Shown here piece by piece: positions 1 to 5,285 of a stretch of DNA of 6,476 nt (position 1 is the first letter of the stretch; each line of letters begins with the position of its first letter). The notes under the pieces were generated by a model, which saw only the letters and a program-made list of their open reading frames with translations, made no database searches and was not told the DNA's origin. This stretch comes from Clostridiales bacterium. GTDB lineage: Bacteria; Bacillota; Clostridia; Lachnospirales; WQUN01. A program made the translations under genes and the position numbers. Where the stretch lies: the NCBI GenBank assembly GCA_031289625.1, contig JAITPB010000194.1:1-6476 (forward strand), written 5' to 3'.

Positions 1-867
1 CTGCGCCTGGTTGTAGAAAAAGAGAAGGGTTGGCGCGCTGGAGGCTTGGCTCACATAACGCCAAAGCCATGACAGCCTATCCATTCTGGTTGATGAATTT
101 GTGTCTATGCCCAGTACCTTTGTTCCCACGCGTGAGGCCGCCTGTCTGATGGCTGTTATGCGTCCGGCGGCGGCGGTGTCCTGACTATTGAAATAGAAAA
201 ACACCGTCTCGTTGTTGTTGTCATAGCGAAACTGCGCGTTGCTGCCGTCGATGATTTCAAAATAGGAATCCGCGGCGAAAACCGGATTGAGCGCGGGCGT
301 CGGGGTGGCTGCGGGCGTTGGGGCGGCTGCGGGCGGCTGGGTGGGCGCGGGCGCCGTCTGAACCGGCGAAGTGACAATGACTGTCCGCGAATTAGGGTTC
401 CATTCCACGGTAGAGCCCAGCCCTTCGGACACGGCGCGTATGGGCACCATGGTGCGATCTTGCATAATGGTGGCGGGCGCGTCCAAAGTATAGGCGGATG
501 TAATCGCGTTGCCGTCCAATCCGGTGCGTCCAATGTTCATCTGTGTGTTTCCGATGACGATGTCTAAAAACCTGTCTTTCAAGGTCATGCTGACTTTTCT
601 CGCGTCGGCGTCCCATTCCACGCTCGCGCCGAGCGCCTCGCCGATGAACCGGAACGGCACCAGAACTCTGTCGCTGACAATCACGGGCGCTACATCGACT
701 GACAGCGTCAGGCCGTCCACAACAATGCCGATCGGGCTTTCGCTTTCAGCGGCTTCCACGGACGGGACGCCGGCGGCAAATGGCGTGACGGCGGTGATCA
801 CCGCGGTGATCACCGCGGCAGTCACGGCGGCAAGGGCCGCGCGCGCTGTCCGTTTACGTTTCAACAT
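1..867 (-). CDS. Secreted stalk-domain protein with C-terminal cysteine-free thioredoxin-like domain (3' part outside window)
   Basis: Reading from the ATG at 867-865, the frame stays open for 289 codons to the left edge, so the C-terminus is missing. The start is set by a TAAGGAGG ribosome binding site 7 bases upstream. Residues 1-39 look like a signal peptide: basic start MLKRKRTAR, an Ala/Val/Ile/Thr core and a likely cut near SVEA-A (39/40). Two copper-amine-oxidase N-terminal-like stalk motifs follow: VPFRFIGEALGASVEW (70-85) and VPIRAVSEGLGSTVEW (141-156), each followed by a short strand. Residues 167-196 are a Pro/Ala/Thr linker. Residues about 199-289 alternate strand and helix like a thioredoxin fold: strand ETVFFYFNS (220-228), helix, strand KVLGIDTN, helix, then APTLLFFYN (278-286), where Pro279 matches the fold's cis-proline. 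The position of the usual CxxC reads SQDTAAA, and no cysteine occurs in the visible 289 residues. Stalk motifs usually serve cell-surface display or wall attachment. The fold assignment is inference from pattern, and the function is unknown. Confidence 0.85.
   Translation of the reverse strand, partial: MLKRKRTARAALAAVTAAVITAVITAVTPFAAGVPSVEAAESESPIGIVVDGLTLSVDVAPVIVSDRVLVPFRFIGEALGASVEWDADARKVSMTLKDRFLDIVIGNTQMNIGRTGLDGNAITSAYTLDAPATIMQDRTMVPIRAVSEGLGSTVEWNPNSRTVIVTSPVQTAPAPTQPPAAAPTPAATPTPALNPVFAADSYFEIIDGSNAQFRYDNNNETVFFYFNSQDTAAAGRITAIRQAASRVGTKVLGIDTNSSTRMDRLSWLWRYVSQASSAPTLLFFYNQAQ
791..816. repeat. Two overlapping 14-base palindromes with 12-base period inside signal-peptide codons
   Basis: The palindrome GCGGTGATCACCGC occurs at 791-804 and again at 803-816, so the whole 26 bases are also a perfect palindrome. 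Read on the minus strand it encodes Ala-Val-Ile-Thr twice in the hydrophobic core of the stalk protein's signal peptide. The flanking codons (Ala-Val-Thr) look like decayed extra units. In mRNA it could form a hairpin about 50 bases after the start codon. The most economical explanation is expansion of a tetrapeptide-coding repeat. Confidence 0.85.
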
Positions 868-874
868 AAAGCAA

Positions 875-882
875 CCTCCTTA
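875..882 (-). promoter_or_regulatory. Ribosome binding site of stalk protein gene
   Basis: The minus strand reads TAAGGAGG, then 7 bases, then ATG. This is a full-strength Shine-Dalgarno site at good spacing and fixes the start of the stalk protein. Confidence 0.9.
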
Positions 883-941
883 TACTTTTTCCGCTCATCT
901 GATAACATACCCTGGCGGACTTTGTTTATGCTTTCCGTCTC

Positions 942-970
942 ATTATACATTTTTCCAAGCAAAAAGACAA
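942..970 (-). promoter_or_regulatory. Sigma-A-type promoter for stalk protein gene
   Basis: The minus strand shows TTGTCT (970-965), a 17-base spacer and a perfect TATAAT (947-942). Transcription would start near 935 and leave a leader of about 65 bases before the ATG at 867. The -10 box is ideal and the -35 box matches TTGACA at 4 of 6 positions. Confidence 0.7.
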
Positions 971-994
971 TATAAGGAGCTGCTTTTCCAGTGC

Positions 995-1016
995 GCCGAA
1001 TACGGTCGGCATTTTT
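995..1016 (+). other. Weak hairpin plus T run between the two divergent promoters
   Basis: GCCGA (995-999) can pair with TCGGC (1006-1010) around a 6-base loop, followed by ATTTTT. It resembles a small terminator but the stem is only 5 pairs and no plus-strand gene precedes it. It could insulate rny from stray transcription or be chance. Apart from this hairpin, the two promoters and the ribosome binding sites, I see nothing else clear in the 868-1132 intergenic region except an AACGCGG direct repeat (1065-1071 and 1084-1090). Confidence 0.25.
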
Positions 1017-1030
1017 ATTCCAGGGAACCG

Positions 1031-1059
1031 TTGACAGTATTTTTAAAAAGTTATAGAAT
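1031..1059 (+). promoter_or_regulatory. Sigma-A-type promoter for rny
   Basis: A perfect TTGACA (1031-1036), a 17-base AT-rich spacer and TAGAAT (1054-1059, 5 of 6 matches to TATAAT). The transcript would start near 1066 and have a leader of about 67 bases. It is close to the housekeeping consensus, which suits a constitutively expressed RNA decay gene. Confidence 0.85.
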
Positions 1060-1111
1060 AAAATAACGCGGTTATATATTTTGAACGCGGGGAGCAGAAG
1101 TCTATATCATC

Positions 1112-1118
1112 AAGGAGG
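1112..1118 (+). promoter_or_regulatory. Ribosome binding site of rny with unusually long spacing
   Basis: AAGGAGG is a full match to the anti-Shine-Dalgarno sequence, but 14 bases separate it from the ATG at 1133, about double the usual gap. No ATG, GTG or TTG in the correct frame lies between, so the ATG at 1133 remains the best start. Confidence 0.75.
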
Positions 1119-1132
1119 CGCGCTTTTTCATA

Positions 1133-2686
1133 ATGGGAAACGTTGCAACAATTGTTCTACAAATTGTTGTAACTGTTTTAGGCTGTTTTGTTAGTTTTTT
1201 TGCCGGTGTTTTTTATAGAAAAAAAGTAGCGGAGTCTACGATAGGTGCCGCGGAGATTCAAGCGGAAAATATTCTGGAAGAGGCGAAAAAAGCTGCTGAA
1301 AGCCAAAAGAAGGAGATCCTTCTGGAGGCCAAAGAAGAAAGCATCAGAACAAAAAATGAAGCGGAAAAAGAGGCAAAAGAGCGCAGAAACGAGTTACAGC
1401 GTCTGGAAAAGCGGCTGATTCAAAAGGAAGAATCTCTGGACAGAAAGAGCGAGTCCATGGAGAAAAAAGAAGATCAGCTGCAAAAAAAAGTGGCGTCCGT
1501 GGACGCCCAAAAAACTGAGATCGGCAAACTAGCGGAGAAGCAGCATACCGAGTTGGAGCGTATCTCAGGGCTGACCTCTGACGAGGCCAAGCATTTTTTA
1601 CTCTCAACCATAGAAAATGAGGTGCGGGTGGAGTCCGCCGTTTTGATCAAAGACATTGAGTCCAAGGCCCGTCAGGAAGCGGACAAACGGGCGAGAGACA
1701 TCGTAGCGGGCGCGATTCAGCGCTGCGCGGTAGATCATGTGGCGGAAACCACGGTTTCGGTTGTGACGCTGCCCAATGATGAGATGAAAGGCCGCATCAT
1801 TGGACGCGAAGGCAGAAACATCCGCACATTGGAGTCTTTGACCGGGGTCGACCTGATTATAGACGACACGCCTGAAGCGGTCATTTTATCCGCATTTGAT
1901 CCTATGCGCAGGGAAATTGCCAGGATTGCTTTAGAAAAGCTGATTCTGGATGGCCGTGTACATCCGGCGCGTATTGAGGAAATGGTAGAAAAAGCGAAAA
2001 AAGAAGTTGAAGTCATGATACGGGAAGAAGGTGAAGCGGCTACCTTTGAGGCAGGCGTTCACGGCCTCCATCCCGAATTGATCCGTCTGCTGGGAAAGAT
2101 GAAGTTTAGAACAAGTTATGGACAGAACGTTTTAAAACACGCGATAGAAGTTTCGCATTTATGCGGGCTGATGGCCGGCGAACTGGGCGCGGACGTGGCT
2201 TTGGCGAAGCGGGCCGGCCTTTTGCATGACATCGGCAAATCGGTGGATCATGATTTAGAAGGTACGCATGTCACCATCGGCGCGGCTCTTTGTAAGAAAT
2301 ACCACGAGTCGGATATCATTATCAACGCGGTGGAATCTCATCACGGAGACATTGAGCCGACGAATATCATATCTGTTATTGCACAGGCGGCTGACGCCAT
2401 ATCAGCTTCCCGGCCTGGCGCCAGGCGCGAGACACTGGAATCCTACATCAAGCGCCTGCAAAAGCTGGAAAGCATTGCCGACGAATTCAAAGGCGTGGAG
2501 AAATCTTTCGCCATTCAAGCCGGGCGGGAATTGCGCATCATTATCATACCGGAGGAAATCAGCGACGCGGAGCTTACGCTTTTGGCCAGAGACGTGGCCA
2601 AAAAGATCGAGGCTGAACTGGAATATCCGGGACAGATTAAGGTCAATTTGATCCGCGAGACGCGCGCGATAGAATATGCCAAATAA
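1133..2686 (+). CDS. rny: Ribonuclease Y (membrane-anchored endoribonuclease)
   Basis: The 517-residue product matches the family in length (about 520 in Bacillus subtilis) and in full domain order. Residues 1-28 are a single N-terminal membrane segment ending in YRKK. Residues about 35-165 are a charged Lys/Glu-rich coiled coil. The KH RNA-binding domain (about 205-270) carries GRIIGREGRNIR at 220-231. The metal-dependent HD domain contains His336, the HD pair His365-Asp366 in LLHDIGK, His403-His404 in ESHHGD, and Asp421 in AADAIS. The C-terminal region (about 440-517) follows the family pattern. RNase Y starts bulk mRNA decay at the inner face of the membrane, cleaving single-stranded AU-rich sites in 5'-monophosphate RNA. 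The gene has its own promoter and terminator. It is not followed by the ymdB-type phosphoesterase that often sits downstream in Bacillota. No defect is seen. Confidence 0.98.
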   Translation: MGNVATIVLQIVVTVLGCFVSFFAGVFYRKKVAESTIGAAEIQAENILEEAKKAAESQKKEILLEAKEESIRTKNEAEKEAKERRNELQRLEKRLIQKEESLDRKSESMEKKEDQLQKKVASVDAQKTEIGKLAEKQHTELERISGLTSDEAKHFLLSTIENEVRVESAVLIKDIESKARQEADKRARDIVAGAIQRCAVDHVAETTVSVVTLPNDEMKGRIIGREGRNIRTLESLTGVDLIIDDTPEAVILSAFDPMRREIARIALEKLILDGRVHPARIEEMVEKAKKEVEVMIREEGEAATFEAGVHGLHPELIRLLGKMKFRTSYGQNVLKHAIEVSHLCGLMAGELGADVALAKRAGLLHDIGKSVDHDLEGTHVTIGAALCKKYHESDIIINAVESHHGDIEPTNIISVIAQAADAISASRPGARRETLESYIKRLQKLESIADEFKGVEKSFAIQAGRELRIIIIPEEISDAELTLLARDVAKKIEAELEYPGQIKVNLIRETRAIEYAK

Positions 2687-2716
2687 ACCGGCCCCCGGCC
2701 GTCAATAGCATTCCCG

Positions 2717-2753
2717 AAACGGATGAGCCCATATGGCCTCATCCGTTTTTGTT
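2717..2753 (+). terminator. Rho-independent terminator after rny
   Basis: AAACGGATGAG (2717-2727) pairs with CTCATCCGTTT (2738-2748), giving 11 pairs with a 10-base interior that can add CC/GG pairing. The arm runs into TTTTT-G-TTT. It lies about 30 bases past the rny stop. A small GC-only hairpin (CGGCC-CCC-GGCCG, 2689-2701) just after the stop has no T run and may only shield the 3' end. Confidence 0.92.
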
Positions 2754-2780
2754 TACAGCAAAAAAAAGACATGATATACT
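2752..2780 (+). promoter_or_regulatory. Extended -10 sigma-A promoter for the lipase-like gene
   Basis: TTTACA (2752-2757, 5 of 6 matches), a 17-base spacer and TATACT (2775-2780, 5 of 6), with TG plus one base directly before the -10 box (extended -10). Transcription would start near 2787. The -35 box shares bases with the T tract of the rny terminator, so the two units are packed end to end. Confidence 0.82.
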
Positions 2781-2818
2781 AAAAAAAGGCAGTAGCGTGT
2801 CCGCGCGGAAAATGGATC

Positions 2819-2825
2819 AGGGGGG
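2819..2825 (+). promoter_or_regulatory. G-rich ribosome binding site deciding the lipase-like start
   Basis: AGGGGGG lies 7 bases before the ATG at 2833. It can pair with the 16S rRNA tail through G-C and G-U pairs. The earlier in-frame ATG at 2812 and GTG at 2797 have at best weak sites, and the TTG at 2749 lies upstream of the expected transcript start. Confidence 0.65.
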
Positions 2826-2832
2826 CGAAAAA

Positions 2833-4377
2833 ATGTGGGCTAATCAATTTATGGGCTTGGTTTTAACGGCGGTGATGGCCGGGACGATCGTCCCGACGAT
2901 CGTCCCGACGATCGTCCCGACGATGGTCCCGGCGATGACTCCGGGGGATATTTTGTTTCAGGCGAAATCGCGTTATTCGGACGGCCAGAGCAAAGAGTTT
3001 GAAAAAGAGTTCCGGTTCAGCGAATCATTTTTCCAAAATTCCGGCTATACATACAATCACGAATTGGCAAAATCTTCGCTGGGGCTGGCCGTGTCGGCCT
3101 TCAGCTCCCTTTCCAGCGAAAATGACTACGGGGCGGCGCAAAACGTGAACCGGGAAATCAACATCGCGAACGCGTATAAAATGCTTGGCTTTGGCGGCGT
3201 CCGCTATTACGCATACGACGAATCGCTCAACGATAATGCCTCAAAAGCCGCATTTTCCCTCGCCCACCGGAAAATCACAGTCAACGGCGAGCCGTATACG
3301 CTTGTCGCGGCGGTTCTGCGAGGCGGCGGATACGGCGCGGAAGCGGGCGATAATTTTCTGGTCGGCGGCGGCGCGCATCACGAAGGCTTGAACGCCGCGG
3401 CGCAAAAAGTTCTGACAAAACTTTCCGGCTATATTCAGGAGTTGAACGCGGGCGGCCAAGTCAAAATATGGATCACAGGCTACAGCCGCGCCGCTGGAGC
3501 GGTCAATATATTAGCCGCCAGCTTGGATAAATCAAATGCGGGTCTGTGGCGGCCAGAAAATGTTTACGCTTACACGTTCGCCGCGCCGCAGACTGTAGTG
3601 CGCAGATCCGCCGCTCATCCCGGCGGCGTGGAGACGGACGCCGCGCTTTTTGGAAATATTTTTAACATCCTAAACCCAACCGACGCGGTTCCCTACATGC
3701 CGTTGAGCGAGTGGGGGTTCGCCCGGTACGGCGTTACATATTATTTTCCATTTTCAAGCGCATCGGATTATAACGGGAAAGTCGCTTCCGAATATCGGGC
3801 GCTGACCAACGGAAGTTACAGCCCGGCTGCCGCCGCCGCTCTGGGACAGCGGATTCGCAGCCTGGAAGAAACGCTGATGCGGCTGTATCCAACGCAATCC
3901 GATTATGTGAAGCAGCTTCAGCCGGTGTTCACCGGTTTGTTTGCGCTCGTAAACATGAAAAATATGGATGCGGAAGGCAAGTGGACGCAAAAAGATTATC
4001 TGGCGAATTTTTTGGATTTATACGGCGAGGAAGGCCAGAAGCGATATAACGCGGCCAAATTTTTGATCACTTTAGAAGAGGCCGCGCGCGCAAAGACAAA
4101 ACTCGGGAAGCCTCTGGAACTCGAAGCGCGGGAGTTTGTTACGCTGCTTATGGCGTTTTGCGGCGTCAACGGGCTTTCCGCGGCGGAAATAAAACGGATT
4201 GCCGCCGCGGCGCTGGATTATTTTCGAGACACCGGGCCAAACGCCGTTGTGCTGGGGCTGAATCTGAAAAACAGTACCTTACGGCAGGCGCATTTCCCGG
4301 AAATTTACATCGCTTGGATGGCCGCGCTGAATCAGGCTGGCCAGTTTGAAACAGAGCCGGGTGAAATATTGAATTAA
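2833..4377 (+). CDS. Secreted lipase-like alpha/beta hydrolase (Lipase_3-type)
   Basis: The product is 514 residues from the ATG at 2833. The first 37 residues form a hydrophobic export signal that includes a repeated Thr-Ile-Val-Pro tract. The core resembles class 3 lipases: strand LVAAVLRGG (157-165), then IWITGYSRAAG with the nucleophile elbow G216-Y-S218-R-A220, then NILNPTDAVPYMP with Asp284, and near the C-terminus HFPEIYIAW with His487. Ser218-Asp284-His487 is the proposed catalytic triad. The elbow is GxSxA rather than the usual GxSxG. Residues about 345-475 are a mostly helical insert between the Asp and His regions. The likely role is hydrolysis of an ester or lipid outside the cell, with substrate unknown. 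The gene appears monocistronic, with its own promoter and terminator. The chosen start lacks basic residues before the hydrophobic stretch, so a start at 2797 or 2812 is possible. Confidence 0.8.
   Translation: MWANQFMGLVLTAVMAGTIVPTIVPTIVPTMVPAMTPGDILFQAKSRYSDGQSKEFEKEFRFSESFFQNSGYTYNHELAKSSLGLAVSAFSSLSSENDYGAAQNVNREINIANAYKMLGFGGVRYYAYDESLNDNASKAAFSLAHRKITVNGEPYTLVAAVLRGGGYGAEAGDNFLVGGGAHHEGLNAAAQKVLTKLSGYIQELNAGGQVKIWITGYSRAAGAVNILAASLDKSNAGLWRPENVYAYTFAAPQTVVRRSAAHPGGVETDAALFGNIFNILNPTDAVPYMPLSEWGFARYGVTYYFPFSSASDYNGKVASEYRALTNGSYSPAAAAALGQRIRSLEETLMRLYPTQSDYVKQLQPVFTGLFALVNMKNMDAEGKWTQKDYLANFLDLYGEEGQKRYNAAKFLITLEEAARAKTKLGKPLELEAREFVTLLMAFCGVNGLSAAEIKRIAAAALDYFRDTGPNAVVLGLNLKNSTLRQAHFPEIYIAWMAALNQAGQFETEPGEILN
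2883..2942 (+). repeat. Five 12-base tandem repeats inside the lipase-like signal peptide
   Basis: The unit GACGATCGTCCC occurs three times exactly (2883-2918), a fourth time with one change (2919-2930) and a fifth time decayed (2931-2942). Each intact unit contains the 10-base palindrome GACGATCGTC. The frame is kept and encodes repeated Thr-Ile-Val-Pro, then Thr-Met-Val-Pro and Ala-Met-Thr-Pro. Identical units imply recent expansion or frequent copy-number change. Confidence 0.95.
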
Positions 4378-4387
4378 AAAATAATTC

Positions 4388-4450
4388 TATCAGATTGCGG
4401 GCGGCAGAATGCGCACGCCCTTGTGTATCAGATCGCGGGCGGCCAAATGC
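4388..4450 (+). repeat. Two direct copies of a hairpin-bearing element, 38 bases apart
   Basis: The 25-base stretch at 4388-4412 (starting TATCAGATTGCGGGCGGC) recurs at 4426-4450 with 22 of 25 identical bases. In the second copy the arm is completed by GCCGCCCG to give a strong terminator. In the first, the partner arm reads GCGCACGCCC and only GGGCG/CGCCC plus two inner pairs form. It looks like a duplicated terminator whose first copy has decayed. A related hairpin occurs at 6068-6090. Confidence 0.75.
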
Positions 4451-4463
4451 CGCCCGTTTTTTT
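4436..4463 (+). terminator. Rho-independent terminator of the lipase-like gene
   Basis: CGGGCGGC (4436-4443), a 5-base loop and GCCGCCCG (4449-4456), followed by seven T. It works for plus-strand transcription. In the minus direction no T run follows the stem closely, so the end of the ABC operon transcript is not clearly defined. Confidence 0.93.
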
Positions 4464-4513
4464 GATCTCTTTTTGATGATCTATTTTGATCTATTTTTGA
4501 ATCCATCTTTTTT
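4457..4513. repeat. T-tract and GATC low-complexity run over the permease 3' end
   Basis: Five T tracts of 4-7 bases (4457-4463, 4470-4474, 4484-4487, 4494-4498, 4508-4513) alternate with GATCT-like spacers at roughly 10-15 base intervals. It starts in the terminator T run and continues through the permease stop codon (4491-4493) into its last codons. It may reflect slippage, and A/T tracts near helical phase can bend DNA. Confidence 0.45.
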
Positions 4514-5285
4514 CCAAGGCCACGATAACCTGGTATAAGAGCGCGGCTAAGAGCGACAGAAGGATCACGGACAGCATGACCCAATCCATCTTGAAAATTT
4601 GACTGCCATAGACGATCAAATAACCCAGCCCAGCTTTCGCGGTGAGCAGTTCCCCTACGATCACGCCTACGAAAGACAGGCCGATGTTGATTTCCATCGC
4701 GTTGACCAAAGCGGGCGCGGAAGCGGGCAGCACCACTTTGGTAAGCACTTGCCGCTTGGAGCCGCCGAATGTCTCCACCAGTTTGATTTTATCCTCACTG
4801 ACTTCGATGAAGCCGGTCAGCGCGGTGAGAATCGTGACGACGATGGAGGTCAATATGGCGGTGACAATCACGGCCCGCACGTTATTGCCGATCCAAACGA
4901 TAATAATGGGCGCCAGGGCGGTTTTCGGCAGTGAGTTGAGCACAACCAAGTAAGGATTCAGGGTTTTCCGCAGGAATGGATTCCACCAGAGCAGAACCGC
5001 CGCGAGCGTACCCAGTATGGCGCTCAATACAAATCCCAAAATGGCTTCGCCTAAGGTGACGCTGATATGCGTAAACAGACTGCCGTCCATCGCCATGGCG
5101 ATCATGGCCTTCCACATGCGGCTGGGCTGACTGAAAATAAAAGGGTCAATGAGCTGTGCTGCGGCCGCCAGTTCCCAAATGCCGAAAAAGACAAAAAGAA
5201 TGAGCCACTGCCCGGCTTTGACCATCCATGCGCGGCGGCGGCGCTTCTTTAAATATTCCAGATGCTCGGGGGAGACGTTAGTCAT
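4491..5285 (-). CDS. ABC importer permease, NitT/TauT/SsuC type
   Basis: The 264-residue product has the usual length and layout of the BPD_transp_1 permeases of the nitrate/taurine/sulfonate importer family. A basic N-terminus (KKRRRR, 13-18) is followed by about six membrane segments: near 21-43, 78-101, 112-133, 135-160, 190-213 and 232-256. FSQPSR (51-56) after the first segment is a common family feature. The cytoplasmic EAA-type loop that docks on the ATPase is GGSKRQVLTKVVLP (174-187). The gene overlaps the ATPase stop by 8 bases (ATGACTAA), so the two are translationally coupled. AAGGAG lies 10 bases before the ATG. The substrate is not determinable. No substrate-binding protein gene is adjacent: the next gene leftwards is the converging hydrolase. 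Confidence 0.93.
   Translation of the reverse strand: MTNVSPEHLEYLKKRRRRAWMVKAGQWLILFVFFGIWELAAAAQLIDPFIFSQPSRMWKAMIAMAMDGSLFTHISVTLGEAILGFVLSAILGTLAAVLLWWNPFLRKTLNPYLVVLNSLPKTALAPIIIVWIGNNVRAVIVTAILTSIVVTILTALTGFIEVSEDKIKLVETFGGSKRQVLTKVVLPASAPALVNAMEINIGLSFVGVIVGELLTAKAGLGYLIVYGSQIFKMDWVMLSVILLSLLAALLYQVIVALEKRWIQK

Noticed and set aside
156..533. Minus-strand frame rich in Pro and Arg
   Set aside because: It is a frame-shifted shadow of the stalk protein's GC-rich linker and stalk region.
991..1056. Possible 21-codon leader peptide starting at GTG 991 after AAGGAG
   Set aside because: No promoter precedes it on the plus strand, the gap to the GTG is long, and its stop codon lies in the -10 box of the rny promoter, so it would not be in the rny transcript.
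509..1066. 185-codon plus-strand open frame
   Set aside because: It lies opposite the stalk protein gene and runs through its promoter region. Its translation has no recognisable family pattern, while the opposite strand has clear domains and a strong ribosome binding site.
2749..2832. TTG at 2749 as the start of the lipase-like gene
   Set aside because: It lies in the rny terminator T tract and upstream of the expected transcript start set by the TTTACA/TATACT promoter, so it would not be in the mRNA.
2883..2942. CRISPR array or integration site
   Set aside because: The units are 12 bases with no spacers, and they stay in frame within a coding region.
4390..4584. 64-codon minus-strand frame across the permease 3' end
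   Set aside because: It runs through the terminator hairpin and overlaps the permease C-terminus in another frame; no family pattern.
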